Below, in pieces: positions 47,871 through 59,933 of a DNA stretch of 64,000 nucleotides. Both the position numbers and the translations under genes were made by a program. Source of the DNA: Rhexocercosporidium sp. MPI-PUGE-AT-0058 (taxonomy: Eukaryota; Ascomycota; Leotiomycetes; Helotiales); NCBI GenBank assembly GCA_020746875.1, contig JAGTJL010000027.1:186001-250000 (forward strand), in the 5' to 3' direction. Each line of letters begins with the position of its first letter. The first letter of the stretch is position 1. A model generated the notes under the pieces. It was not told the origin of the DNA. It worked only from the letters and a program-made list of their open reading frames with translations, and did no database searches.

Positions 47871-50800
47871 CTACGCAACCCTCAAAACAACCCTCCACCC
47901 TAACGCACCCACCTCCCTAACCGCACAAGCAAGACATCCCCTCCCCCTCCTCGAAACAACTGCATTCCAGCCCCTCTCAGCACAGAGCGCACGTCCCAAC
48001 ATCTCTAGATCACTTCCATACTCATGATGAGCTTTCTTGCCTCGGATGGAACCATGTGGACTTGCTATCTTGGGGCTGGGTGCTGCTACTGATGGGTCGT
48101 GAGCGACTGGGAAGAAAGACATCGATTCGTCGGTGCAATCTATGATGAGGACTTTGGGGATTGTAGAGGATGTGGTGTGGGTTGAAGAGTGGGTTGGTGA
48201 AGGGATGGGGGAATTGGCATTGGTAGGAGTGGGCGGGGAGAGGAGGGTGTTGAAAGGTGTTGAGATGGGTGTGGTAAGAAGCGCTGAGAGAGGAATTTTG
48301 GTGTAAGTGAAGCCTTTGTGGAGGGGGTGTCCTAACAATACAACGTCAATTACACTGCTCACTCACATCTAGAGAAACGCAGATAATACACGCAAATGAT
48401 TGAACGTACCGGTAAAACTATCATGAACCCCTGGCCTCAAACTCGGACTCAAGGTAAACGCAGGACTCATAGCCGATTTCAAGATATCGATATGCGGAGA
48501 TGGCATACATGGATGCGCAGTAACAAAATGTATATCATGGTTCAGTGCTACATTAACCTCTTTCTTCTCTTCCCCGGCTGAAACGATGGTAAACCGCATC
48601 ATAGCAGAGTATGTCTTGATCGTCGGAGGGAGACTGATGTCTGAAAGGGGGGTTGGTTTATCGTCGGTTGGTGTCGCATGACCCGAGTCTGCTGCTGCGA
48701 AAAGATCCAACGAGTTAAATGTTACTGATATGGCGATCTGGCTGGCTTCGTCTGAGGGCAGGATGAAATCGCCTGGTAGAACAGAAGAGAAGTCCGCTCC
48801 GCCAATGAGATGGCCATCATGCTCAACCGCTTGTTTCTGCCATAACCTCGGCTTGCTCGACTTCTGAGATGGGTCTTGAAGGTCAATGGTGGGATATAAA
48901 AGACTGGCAGGGGAACACATACCTATCGGTTCCTCGAGCTCACCATCAACATCAACATCCACCCAACCCTCCCTCGCTCCTCTTGGCACAACATCGGAAT
49001 GGATCCAACCCATACACTCCGAAGCACCTTTTCTAGCCGCCAGAACACGGCCAATAATGCACGCTGAACTCCAGAAACTTTTACCCCGATATATAAAGCC
49101 CCCATAGAGATTTGCCTCTTCGCCCAGCCGAGTTACGGCATCTGGATCGTTCTCTAACAAGGTTGAAATAAGAAAGTGACCTAGCCCTTCGCCAGGTAAT
49201 ATCAACCCGCTGATGTAGGAATTTGAGAGCCATCCAGCGGGGTGAATGATCGTAGAGACATGTCTGTGCAATGACATTGCTCGCTTTCTGACAGGCCGTC
49301 TAGCGAAGTACGACGAGGAGCGTTGGGTAGAGTCTGAGAGTGGAGTTCCAATTGGAGTGCTTTGAATACTATCTGAGATTGTGATTCCGTTAGAAGCTGC
49401 TTTTGATGACAAGGAATCCATATCGGGCCATTGAATATTCCGAGCAAAGTGTAAGAGTCCGGAAAGTTGTCGACTTTGATGCCTACCATGAAACTTCAAA
49501 GCCTGGAGGCCATCATTCGTAGTAGTTTCCGCGTTCGCCGACGTAATTGAGCTTATGAACCATCCAGATGACCTTTTCTCCTTCACGGCTTCTGGGCCCG
49601 GTGGCTCTAAACGTATGTTCTCCAACCAAGCACGAGCGAGAATGAGAGACCATTTCACGCTCGGCGTTGCCATTTTCTCAAATCGATAAATCTCGACTGG
49701 TGTTGCAGCTCTCTCACCATGGTCCATGTTCATGGAAATCGCATCGAGCCGGACAAGAAGCTCGCAGGAGAGTAAAATCTGCACGAGAAGCCAATACCTC
49801 TCCGTACCAGGATCTCGAACGGGTTCATTATTGACAGATACCCCATCTTCGGGGTCTGGATCTGGAGACGCTCCCCAAAGTATCTGACCAAGTCTGATCC
49901 GCCACTCAACCAGACTGAAATCAACCCAAACAGTAGGAGCAGCCAGGACTTCGACCAGAGACTCGATCTGCACCTTTAGACTATACGGATCATCATGCTC
50001 CGTAACTCTCGAAGGAGGGAACAGAATCTTTGTGAAAAGCTGCGTATACAACTCTACACTCTGCCTCCTGTGCTTCTGAGGATCCTCATGGTAAACGTCG
50101 CTAATGTCCAGCAGCTGCTCAATAAGTACCGAATCCGTAACCGGTCTCAGCCCATCCTTGCCATGGAGGAACAACCTACGCTGCTCAGAAATATATTCGG
50201 GACTCGAATCTGAATGCTCGTCAGGTATTTCCAAGGCGTCCGCGACTCCCATTTCCAGCGCTGCTTGGAATCCCACCGTGCCCCTCTCTAACCCTTGCAT
50301 ACTGAGCATGTTCGGCCGTTCTCGACATCGAGGTACAAAATGCGCTTTCTGACTCTCATGGCGTGCCTCTGCAGCACCTGGATTCCTGCTACCGTGCACC
50401 GTTATATGCGGCCACGCCGTAACGCATCCCCATGCCTCATCGTGAATCTTCCAGTGGTCCGTCAGGTCCCTTATATTCAACTCATCGTCCCACGGAAACG
50501 CAACAGACGGGTGTGGAGCTCCTGTATTGTGCCCCTCAGCGCGTACGAAGAATTGCGGTGCTCCAGAGAAGATCTTGTGCAAATCTGGCAAATCAATTGG
50601 GGATATTATTCGCTCCAGCTTGACTGGTGCTTTGGGAGGAGGGGCTGCTTCGGTGCTAGCAGGTGGCGGAGGCGGCAACGGCTTATTCATGGGCGAGACT
50701 GATGGACCGGGCGATTTCGAAGGAGAGGGAGGCTGTTGAGTTGTAGGAACCTTCGCACTCGAATGTTAGTCAATTGCTCGGATGCTCCTAGAACCGGATT

Positions 50801-51041
50801 GTTCCAACGCTGCTCTACCACCTACTGTGAATTGCCCACTCTTCCGTCGATTGGCTTTAGATTGCGAGGAGAGGCTGGAGATCCTGAGGAGACTGCGGAA
50901 GTAGTCGCGTTTGGATTGCCTCTGTTGCACCTTCTCCGAGCTGTCATTGCTGAGCTGGACGGCGCTGTCATGGGGAGCAGCGGTCAATTGCCGTGGGCCT
51001 TGCTCGCCCTTTGAACTCTTTAAGAAAGAGAAGTTCGGCAT
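47871..51041 (-). CDS. Conserved fungal protein of unknown function, 1005 aa
   Basis: Three exons, 51041-50826, 50750-48410 and 48331-47871, with introns of 75 and 78 nt (GTAGGT..GCGAAG with branch CTAAC; GTACGT..TTAG), phases consistent. The N-terminus MPNFSFLKSSKGEQG is basic and low-complexity, followed by a proline run (PLPPPPP). Next is a conserved-looking block LHKIFSGAPQFFVRAEGHN..HPSVAFPWDDEL..WKIHDEAWGCVTAWPHI. The middle is helical, with a GGFIYRGKSFWSSACIIGRV block. The C-terminal half includes VNVALNHDIHFVTAHPC and, after the last intron, GHPLHKGFTYTKIPL..IDCTDESM. No transmembrane segment is obvious. I recognise it only as a large protein typical of Pezizomycotina and assign no function. 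The 5' flank is a long pyrimidine tract. Confidence 0.75.
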
Positions 51042-51044
51042 GAT

Positions 51045-51082
51045 GTGGTGTGTGTGTGTGAGAGAGAGAGAGGGGGGGGGGG
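51045..51082. repeat. (GT)n(GA)n(G)n simple repeat in promoter
   Basis: GTGTGTGTGT, then GAGAGAGAGAGA, then a run of G, directly upstream of the start codon of the minus-strand gene that starts at 51041. On that strand it reads as C-run, CT-run, CA-run: a pyrimidine-rich core-promoter/5' UTR tract as seen in highly expressed fungal genes. Confidence 0.8.
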
Positions 51083-53388
51083 GTCAGATGAGGTCAAGGG
51101 AAAGACGTCGGCGTCATTAGGTAGGTGAGAGGCAATTGGACATGGGAGCGAATAGATAGATAGACAGACAGACACACTAAGAAAGAGAGAGGAAGAGAAA
51201 GGGGAGACAGAGGCGCAAAAGAAAGAAAGGAAGAGAAGATGACAAGAGAAGAGGAGAACAGGAAAGAGAGCAAACAAGGTGATGCAAGGCGATGCAAGGC
51301 GATGCAAGGCAAGGCAACGCAAGGTAATGCAGGAAGGACAGAGCAAAGCAAGGTCAGACCAAGCAATGCGAAGCAGGCTGTCTGGGTTGGGGTAGGATGC
51401 TTCCGATATGCTGCACTGCAGTGTGTTTAAATGGGACCCTGAGTGGGTAGATGATGGATGGATGGATGGATGGATGGACGTGGAGTCAATCAATCAATCA
51501 ACGAATCATCGAATCAATCAATCAACGAATGGCCGCCTGCAAGAACCAGGTAATCAAGCCGAAGCTGCAGCTGTCATGCCAGCGTCCGTCTGTCCATCCA
51601 TCCATCCATACGGAAGAGGAGAGGAGAGAGACCCCTCACCTTAAAGCGCTATTGGTGAGGGAGGGGGCTTCAAAGGTGGGAGGGATGTCAAGACAAGACA
51701 AGACAGGACAGGACCAGTACCAGGACCAAGGAATGAAGTACATAGAATGAAGGACAAGTACAGTACATAGAGAAGAAGAGAGAGAAGGCATGGAATTGCC
51801 CTGCAGCCCCGATGCGATGTGACGTGAGTGAGGAGTGAGTGAGTGAGGTGAGGTGAGATCTTGGTATGGATCCCCAGTCCTAGTCCAAGTCCAAGTCCAG
51901 TCCAGTCTAGCTTGATCTTATCGCTTCCTGGATAATCGTTGGAGATTCTCCCCTTCCCTACTACCACGTCCTTGTATGTAATGTCTATTCCTTTCGCAAA
52001 CCTTACCTTATCCAGATTGAAGCTTCAATATTCCGCTATTACTGGGAGCTTGTTTTACAAGGAGGGGGAAGGAGACAAAAGCTTAATAACTTCGTGCCGT
52101 GTGCAATTCCATACTTAGTCCCAAGGTGCCACTTCACCCAGATTGATTAATTGACGCAAAAACCTTGCAGGGCATAAAGCATATGTCAATATCCAACCGT
52201 TGGATGTACCTCTTCAAGTTGATAGACATACTTAGTACATGATATGGCAAAAACTACAGACCTCCCTCGTAACTTTCCATTGCTCTTAGTACAGTAGGTA
52301 CAGAGTACACTCATCCTCATCTCCTTAGCATTTCCAAGCCGACGCGAACAGCCTCTATTTGCTGACCCGAAAAGATCAAAGAATCAATCAATCTCCAAAC
52401 CCTGCCCTACCTTGCCATATCAGCTCATCTCATCTCGTTCCTGAAATTTTTTTTTTTTGAATAAAGTAAGCCTTTATCTCGCATCAGCACACCCAATCCT
52501 CACTTCCCTTCACATGCAATCACTCCAATCAGCCTCGCCATCCCTTCCCCCCCATCCCAACCCTCCCATTGGCTACACTCGAAATTCGCCATTCCATCAG
52601 CCTGATATCCCATTGGGTGGCAGTACAAGAGAAGAATGGAATTGGGAGATTTCGAAACGGGTGGTTCAGCTTGACATGCATAAGTGCATGAGTGAGTAAG
52701 TAGTAGAGATGGAATGGAAATGGGCGTAGGAATGGCTCGTGGGGGTGATCTCTCTAATAAGGTGGTTATTTCGACTCTTCTGATACTTGCCAGTTGCAGT
52801 TACCGGACGGCTTCTTGGCTGGGAGAGGGAAACTGGTGGGTCTGACGGAGCTGAAATTCGAGAAGGTGTCTGGACTTCACTGGTGCAGCAAGGAAGGTGG
52901 ATGGTTTTGTTGAGGTGATGTATTACTGTATTACTGCTTGGAGACACAGCATGCAGGGAAGTATGACTCGAGAAGACACATGAGGAGCTGACGTGCCTGC
53001 TGTTGAGGAGTCAAATCCTAGTTTGAGCTGAGCTGAACTGAACCTCGTGGCATGACATGACAGCACTGCATGTCGGAACGAAAAGACTTGTTTTACTGTA
53101 GCATGACAGGCCATACTGTAGATTGCAGAGCAGACTTCTGCAGTACACATGAAGGATATGCCGCGACTTGTTTCAGGGACGGACCACAGCATCACCCTAC
53201 CCACCAGAACCATGAGCACCGTATGCAGAGATCAAGATCAAAACATTCCTATCCATTCCCAAGCTAGCTCTGCGAATATGTAACCCGTAAACTCCCGACC
53301 ATGCAAGGGTATACGCTTTGCCATCCATCAATCCACGCCAAACCATGAACGCCAGCCAAATTTGCAATTCATTATTGACACCCTGACC
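51083..53388. other. Intergenic region rich in simple repeats
   Basis: Contains GATGCAAGGC-type units (51280-51330), (GATG)n at 51451-51478, (TCAA)n/(TCAATCAA) at 51487-51530, a (GTGAG)n stretch near 51825-51858 and a poly-T run at 52448-52459. No gene is supported. It includes the promoter of the 1005-residue protein and the 3' side of the Roadblock gene. Confidence 0.5.
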
Positions 53389-53940
53389 TCATGACGGCAC
53401 ATCGTGAACGACAACGAAAATGAATTTGGCATCAGGGACGATAACCAGCTCGTGCTTTCGGGTTCGAAGCCGTAGTAGTTTCAGTTCGTCCTGTTATGAT
53501 ATTAGCTCTCGTCCAAGTTCCAGGTACAAGTCCTGTCCCAACCCAACTCATGGGTAAGAACATAGTCATGTTTGTCTCCCACGCACCTCAGAATCCATAT
53601 CATGCACCAACACCCCCGTAGCATTAACGTAATTCCAAACCATCTTTGCAAAATCACTAAAAGCCTGCTCCTCCCCGGCATCAGAGGTCCCTATTCCCGA
53701 ACCATCCCTCTCCAGGTTGGAGCTGGGGAGTGTGCTTGTGCCTGTGCCTGCAGGAGTGGGCTGCCCGGGCGTTGCGAGCGAGCCTCCCGCACGAGATGCA
53801 AACATGGTTCCCAGTGACCCCGTCGATTGGAGAACGGTTGATGTGGTTCTGTCGATTGCAATCGTGGCAGTGACACCGGATTTTGAAGATAGTCGAGCCA
53901 TGGTCTCCGCGACGGACGTGGAGGACGAAGGGAGCGTCAT
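53389..53940 (-). CDS. Roadblock/LC7 family (dynein light chain-like) protein
   Basis: Two exons, 53940-53587 and 53490-53389, with a 96-nt intron; 151 residues. The N-terminal half is an S/T/G-rich region; the C-terminal half has the Roadblock/LC7 features KMVWNYVNATGVLVHDMDSE, then after the intron DELKLLRLRTRKHELVIVPD and AKFIFVVVHDVPS at the C-terminus. Family members are dynein light chains or regulators of small GTPases (LAMTOR/MglB type). Sequence alone does not tell which, but the short form fits a dynein accessory chain. The ATG is immediately preceded by a good 3' splice site (CTGAC..CCCCCTAG), so the mRNA probably has a spliced 5' leader that may begin in the small gene upstream. 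Confidence 0.8.
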
Positions 53941-54069
53941 CTAGGGGGTAGGTCAGTAAGCAGACTTTATAATTGAAAGCTAGAAGTTTGAGATTGGCGT
54001 TGTGTTCAAAGCACAGTCCGAGTCAATGTCGTGGTGAAAGTGAAGCTCGAAGGACGGGAAACAGAAAGA

Positions 54070-54401
54070 TCACTTACTCTCAAAGATCAAAGTCTCAACC
54101 AAAGGATTATCTCCAGTCTGCATATACCGAGCTCTTAGCTTACACCGACTACCTCTCGAGTACCGATCGATAACAAAGTGCAGAGCAAAGAAGAACAGGA
54201 TTGGGGAAACAACTGTCGCGATACCGAGAAGGTAGCCCTGCAGTAACAAAACATTCGAGGTTAGCCAAGCTCCACGCCCGATTTCTTCGGAACATTGATT
54301 CCCCGACCCGGGCCGCTCGCTCTAGAAAGAAGAATTTAGTGCAGCTACTTTAAGCTCCAGACTGGACTTACCACGAGCACATTCTTGTCCAGCACTACCA
54401 T
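54070..54401 (-). CDS. Small predicted membrane protein, 65 aa
   Basis: Exons 54401-54372 and 54237-54070 joined across a 134-nt intron (GTAAGT..CTGCAG), phase 0. The product starts MVVLDKNVLV, continues into a hydrophobic helix GYLLGIATVVSPILFFFALHFVI, a basic cluster DRYSRGSRCKLRARYM and a short acidic end. It looks like a type III single-pass protein. It is followed on the same strand, 129 bp later, by the Roadblock gene; a GTAAGT donor overlaps its stop region and pairs with the acceptor directly before the Roadblock ATG. It may be a real small gene or a first cistron or alternative leader of that transcript. Confidence 0.55.
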
Positions 54402-54472
54402 TTTGTAAGGTCTATCGCCAGACGAGGTGGTTGTTCTTCTTTCTTTACTGGGTCTGTAGGGAAGAAGTCAAG

Positions 54473-56073
54473 ATGGGTTCCTCTATGCGCAAGAAGAAGG
54501 AGAAGAAAAAGGATTTTCAGGTTAGTGCGCAATGTGATGCCGATTTATTTTGACTACGTGCTTTTGCCGTGTCGAAGTAGGGTGACTGACTTGACCTTAT
54601 GCAGAAACCAAAATTGAGAGTTGGGAAAACGAAGGCAAAGGCTGATAACTTCACTGATACGAGCTTTAAAGCGAAATGTAAGTTCTATTCACTTTCAGTT
54701 GATCGCATTTGTTGTCGATTTTCACTATTTTTTGCCTCTTGAATTTTGAGATTGCTGCATGCTCTTCTTCCGGAGGCTTGATGTTCGGACCGAGTTTTTG
54801 GATATTCAGACTATGGCTGGGATTGAGGGATTTGGCTCGAGAAACCTCTTTCTATTCCAATTGTTCGCTTTCTTGAAGATCAATGCTCTCGATGTCTTTC
54901 ACACCCTCTAGGACATCCGCTTCGCCGTCGAGTCTTTTGCTGGTTCTCCGCTCCGACTTCAATTTCTCATTGCAAAGTCTCATTCTAAGGCATTGGCTCA
55001 TATCCAGTGGGAGAGCACAATTTCGTGAGAATCAGCTCCAATGTTCTATTTTCTCAGATCGACATGGAAGGTAGTCTCTTCTGCTAGATGCTGTCTGAAA
55101 TATTCTAGCTCGGACAGATTCTGTCGAAGTCTATGTCAATGTCCTGTACTAGCTTGCAACTTTCAAATGCTAAATATCCATAGCTATCGTATTAAACCAG
55201 CAATCCTTGACTACGGCCGCACCCTCTTCAATTACACAACTTACTCACTACCTGTCGTTGGCATCGTCATCCAAATCCGATACCCAACGGAAAGATGCAA
55301 TGTCCTACTTAGTCACACGACTCTCAAATGCACCATCAGATAGCCCTGGATTACCCGCTTCCATCCTCCTTCCAAAACTCCTCCCCCTCATCCTCGACGG
55401 CTCAACCGCTGTACGAGCCCAACTCATCAAACTCTTCAAGATCCTCCCACCTATGGACGTCGCCGATAGGGCCGAATCTGTAATCCTCTACACCCGCGCG
55501 GGAATGACGCATCTAGCAACTGAAATTCGCGACGACGCCCTCAACGTCCTAGAATGGCTCCTCGACAGCACCGGCGACGCCTGTGTCAAATGTCCTGGAG
55601 GCTGGATCAAAACCCTCAACTCATTTATGAGCATGATGGGCTGGACACGAGACAAGAGCACTGTCAGCAAGTGGTCATCCGAGAGCAAAGTCACCATCAG
55701 CAACAAAGCCAATAAATCTTTCGCGCGGCAACTTACTCTCCTCGCCAAGTTCCTCAAGACTGGCCTCGACGAAGAGATTATCTTGGAGAAGAGGAGTCTG
55801 AACGACATCAAATTCGATCTGGCGACTTACATGCTCCCTACTGTACATGACCCATTCGGATATCTGAATTTGTTTGGACCACCGAGAGATGAGGACGGGA
55901 CGGCGTATATGGATTCTGATTCTAGGAGGAGAGTCTTCCAGAAGAGGTTCAGGGAGATTGTGGATAAAGGTGCGGAGGATGCGAGGAGAGCTGGAGGCGA
56001 GACTGGAAGGGCGGGATCGACACTTGCAAAGGTTATTAGGGAGGGAATGGAGAATTTCTCATCAGCGATTTAA
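54473..56073 (+). CDS. IPI1: Pre-rRNA-processing protein Ipi1
   Basis: Three exons, 54473-54520, 54605-54677 and 55184-56073, giving 336 residues. The start MGSSMRKKKEKKKDFQ with a basic N-terminus, then KPKLRVGKTKAKADNFTDTSFKAKSIVL split over two introns, is diagnostic for Ipi1/TEX10-type proteins. A helical-repeat (ARM/HEAT-like) body follows, with LLPKLLPLILDGSTAVRAQL and LYTRAGMTHLATEIRDDALN. Ipi1 is a subunit of the Rix1 complex, which acts in the nucleolus and nucleoplasm in ITS2 processing and maturation of the 60S subunit. The second intron is 506 nt (54678-55183), far longer than any other in this window. The gene is divergent from the 65-residue membrane protein with only 71 bp between starts, suggesting a shared promoter. 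Confidence 0.93.
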
Positions 56074-57296
56074 AATGGTTTATAGAAAGAGCATTGCGAT
56101 GGCGTTGGGTATAGGCTGGGCAGGGTGTTCCGGTGTGGTTTGAAAGTCATGAGGTTGAGTGTGAACATTGGTAAAGAATCAGTGTTCGCCCGAAATCCGG
56201 TTACGGGATACAGAAAATGTAATCATCTGTCCCTTGCCTTAGAAACTTCTATGACGTTCATGACATTGCATCTAATCTATATCCGTTTTGTACCTTGAAC
56301 ATTGGATATTGGAAGACAGGACTTTGGAGTCCTCTCGCTTCACCCCTCCGCCCCTCCAACTCGCATGCCAAGCCAAAAGACCACCCCACTACCACTAACC
56401 CCCATCCCATCTAGCGTCCGAAATTCACCCCTCACACCAAAGCGGAAATGGGACTGAAATCCACACTCCACTCCACCTCACCCACCTGCAACCTCACATC
56501 TCGCCTCACCCATATCAACAATCCCCTCAAACCACAACAACTCACCCATGATTTCCCCCTCCTCCCAACGTCAACGTCTTTGCACACCACGCCCTGATTC
56601 GCGGACCAGAAGAACGAGAACGAGAAGCAGTGGGCCACGGCGGCGGACTTGAGTAAATCGGTAAGCGGCTTCGGCGCATTTGTCACGTTGCTTGTTTTCC
56701 TTGTCGCATTGCTTCTGGGAGGGCGCGCGTTTGTTGTTATGTTTTGAGGGGTGCTTTATGGGGTTGAGGAAGGGCCCGAGGGAGTTTGGAGGAAGATTCC
56801 TGGTGTCTGGGAAGTATTTGAAGGGTTGGCGCGTTGGGGTGCGTGGAGGGGAGGGAGGGAGGAAGGGAGAAGGGAAGGCTAAAGTGGGGACTGGGGGGCG
56901 TGATGGTTTTCTGGGTTGAGGCGTAGTTATGGACTCACTGCTTGAACGAGTGTATTTGTCAGAGAAAGAGATGTCGTTGCAAGTTTGCTTCGGCCTCGCT
57001 GTTGACTGTCCTACTGGCCAGTCGCCACAGGAGTTAGATGGCGTCAGGCAGCCTCCGAGCGCGGGGTGGTACTTTGGAAGTGTCGCGACGGGAATACCGC
57101 GTCTCTCATTTGATCTTCAGATTGAGCTTTGCCTCGAGAAGAAGAACTACTGGGACTTTTCTCAAGGCAGGAAGGGCTGGCTGGCTCAGTGAACTTGGCG
57201 CATGCTCCGTTCCACATGCAAAGCATCGCTTCCACTCCAAACCTCGCATTCAATCAGCAAACGGAAACTAATGCCGACTCAGATATAACATAAAGC
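56074..57296. other. Intergenic region without a supportable gene
   Basis: Contains the 3' region of IPI1 and the promoter of the DUF262 gene. A clean minus-strand frame at 56432-56686 has a codon pattern that could be coding, but lacks an ATG and any recognisable domain. Confidence 0.4.
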
Positions 57297-59374
57297 ATGG
57301 CTACCATGGCCGAGTCTTCAGATGTTCCAGATTCCGATGATACCAAAAAGGAAGACACCGAACCCGAGATCAAGGATGATCCTGATGAATTAACCATTAC
57401 ACATACAAACAACCTCAACCGCCGACCTCGTCCAGAAAAAGTCAAACCTGAGCCGCCAGAGTATATTAAAATCGATTTGACTCTTCCTAATGGAGAAGAC
57501 GATATTTTTGAGGATGTTGACGAGGAGGTTGATGAGAATGGAGATGAGATCGTGGATTTGACCTACGAAGGGATTGCACATCTCAATGGAGTTCGGCATT
57601 TCGTTTGTGAAGGTCTGTTTATTTGGCTCGCTGGTAGTAGAGTGCTAATATCCCCCAGGTTTCAAAATCCGTCAGATTCCAGAACCTTTCATCGTCAAGC
57701 GCTCGTTATTTGATATCTTTCGTGAGTCTGCTCTATTTCGCTGGCCACTACCATTCTAACTTTCTAGGCTGTATTGAAAGCAAATCTATCGTCTTAGACC
57801 CTGATTACCAAAGAGCAGATGTCTGGGATGAAGGCCGCGCTGCACTGCTGATTACTTCAATCTTGAGTATGTTTATGACCCTTCCACCAAGCAAACTTTA
57901 TTGAACTCTATAGTGGGTTACTTCATTCCTCCAATCATCTTCAATGTCAAGAAGAAGATGGTCAAAGTCGATGACCGAGAGGAAGAGAGGTTTACCCGTA
58001 CATGTGTAGACGGCAAGCAGCGCCTCACATCGATTTGGAAGTTCATGAAAGGCGCAATCGGCTTTTTCGATACCAACTCGCCTTCGAAAAAATGGTATTT
58101 CTGTCATCCGATCGTTGATGGCCGCATTCAAATCAGCAATCGAAACATCCTCCCGAATGCCGTCAAGAAATTTTTCGAGACTCAATTCTTCTGTTGTTAC
58201 GAGTATGAGGATTTGACTGCGGATACCGAAGAGACCATGTTCCAACTCGTCCAGCGTGGAATTGCACTCACACCAGCGGAGAAGATGAGAGCTATGTCTA
58301 CTGAATGGGCTACCTTCACCAGACAGTACGAAGATGACTACCAATTGATCGTCAATCGTGAGTAGTTACAACATGACTTTCCGAACTCAGCTAACAAATA
58401 CTCAAGTATCAAAGCAAAACCGCGCTTCAGGTTTCCGTCTCATCTTAACAATATTCACCATGATCCAAGAAATCCACTCCAGCTCCAGACGCAAGAAATA
58501 CATTGCCACCAACTCCACGCCAGCGCTCCAAGCGAGTCCGCAAGCCCTACTCCGCATCTTAGACGACAAGAAAGACATTACGCCCCGCTTGAAAGTAAAA
58601 TTCAAGGCCGTCTTCGACCGCTACGAAGCTCTCGTCAAGCTCTCCTCCACCCAGGTCACGGCCACCCGCTTCAAAGTAAACCACAATTCCGTTTTCGACC
58701 CCGCACCCGATTATTTGCGTCGAGCTAATATCACCCACGTCCGCACATTCTCGCCCCTCGAGCTGGTCGTCACTGCGATCCTGGTTGCCGTACACATGGA
58801 CTATCGCACCGACGAACAACTCCTCGAAGACGTGAAGGAAATGCGTATGTTCTTACGTAAGAAACACAAAGATCTTCGCGTCAACGCGCAGTGCTGGAAT
58901 ACGGCTTGGACTTTCATCACAAAGGAGATGGATATACGGCGCAGCTCATCGAGTAAATTGCATCTTTCGGTAGAGGGGAAACGTGCTGGCGAAGGACCTA
59001 GTTCCTCGGCTACGTCTGGTAGAGACTCTAGTGGTGGGGATGGATCAGAAAGAGGATCATCGCCGCTATCCTCTGCTCCAAGTTCTGAACTAGAAGACGT
59101 ACCCGTCGTACAGCCGAAGAAGAAAACCAAATCCAAGGCGAAGCCAAAGCCTCAGGTCCAGCAGGTAAAGCAGAACTCTAAAACGAAGACGAAGAATAAA
59201 TCGAAGCGTAAAACGCTCCCGTCGGGTGCGTCTAAGGGCAAGATCACCAAGAGCAAAGTCTCTATTTCGAGTTCCAGTTCCAATTCGAAGAAGCGGTCTC
59301 GCCCGGCGGAGAAGGTATCTTCTAACAAGAGGGCTAAGAAGGCGGAAGTCGATATCGTGTTTGAGGGTCTGTGA
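57297..59374 (+). CDS. DUF262 / GmrSD N-terminal-like domain protein
   Basis: Five introns give six... counted by frame: exons 57297-57612, 57659-57721, 57768-57866, 57914-58357, 58407-59374 (five exons, four introns of 46-49 nt), 629 residues. An acidic N-terminus (DDIFEDVDEEVDENGDE) precedes a DUF262 domain: LDPDYQRADVWDEGRAALL (about residues 145-165), GYFIPPIIFN, TCVDGKQRLTSIWKF and later ALTPAEKMRAMST. In bacteria this ParB-like domain, with the DGxQRLT motif, occurs in GmrSD-type type IV restriction systems and binds or hydrolyses nucleotide. The fungal version lacks an obvious HNH (DUF1524) nuclease part. The C-terminal 150 residues are disordered and Lys/Ser-rich (KKKTKSKAKPKPQ, SNSKKRSRPAEKV), resembling nuclear-localisation signals. 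A nuclear DNA-related role is inferred, not shown. Confidence 0.85.
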
Positions 59375-59933
59375 TTCTGGTTACCTAGCGCAGGCTGGAT
59401 GGTGTATTGCGTCTATGAGGTGACGTGTGTTGTATGTTCTCCACGGCGTTATGATATGGTTGTACGGGATATGGAGAGGAGAAAGCGGGAGTACTACCTT
59501 AACTTCCTTACTTTGCATTATTACAGTCGTGGCGTTTCGTTTTTTCGTCATAAGGCTATATGGTTGGGAAGGAAGCTCAACTGTTTGGTTGCAATCAGGA
59601 AGGAAAGGAGTTATGGGATCTAGTATATACCTTGCGATTGGTTGCTCTATTGGCTATGAGTAGGACGGGTTGGGTTGGGATGGGATGGGATGGATAGGAG
59701 GATGGACTCAGTTGGGCTGTGGGGATACAACCATACATAGCTTGTGTTTCGCTAGACGAGAAGAGGATGATAGATCGATATCATTGATTCTTCGCTATGG
59801 GAAGCTACCTCCACTGCTTCAATGTGTCCACCGTTGCCCATAAATATGCTCGATTTCATTTACACATCTATATCCACAGTATCTGCATCTGCACTTCACT
59901 CTTTCAAATACCTACACTACATACACACCACAT
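59375..59933. other. Intergenic, convergent 3' ends
   Basis: This lies between the stop of the DUF262 gene (+) and the stop of the CREG-like gene (-). Only 3' UTR-type sequence is seen; no gene, RNA or repeat. Confidence 0.5.

Noticed and set aside
51020..51493. 157-codon minus-strand ORF rich in Ser, Leu and Cys
   Set aside because: Arises from CT/CA/TGGA simple repeats in the promoter of the 1005-residue protein.
51451..51530. Short direct repeats resembling a CRISPR-like or satellite array
   Set aside because: They are tetranucleotide microsatellites without spacers; CRISPR is not expected in a fungal nuclear genome.
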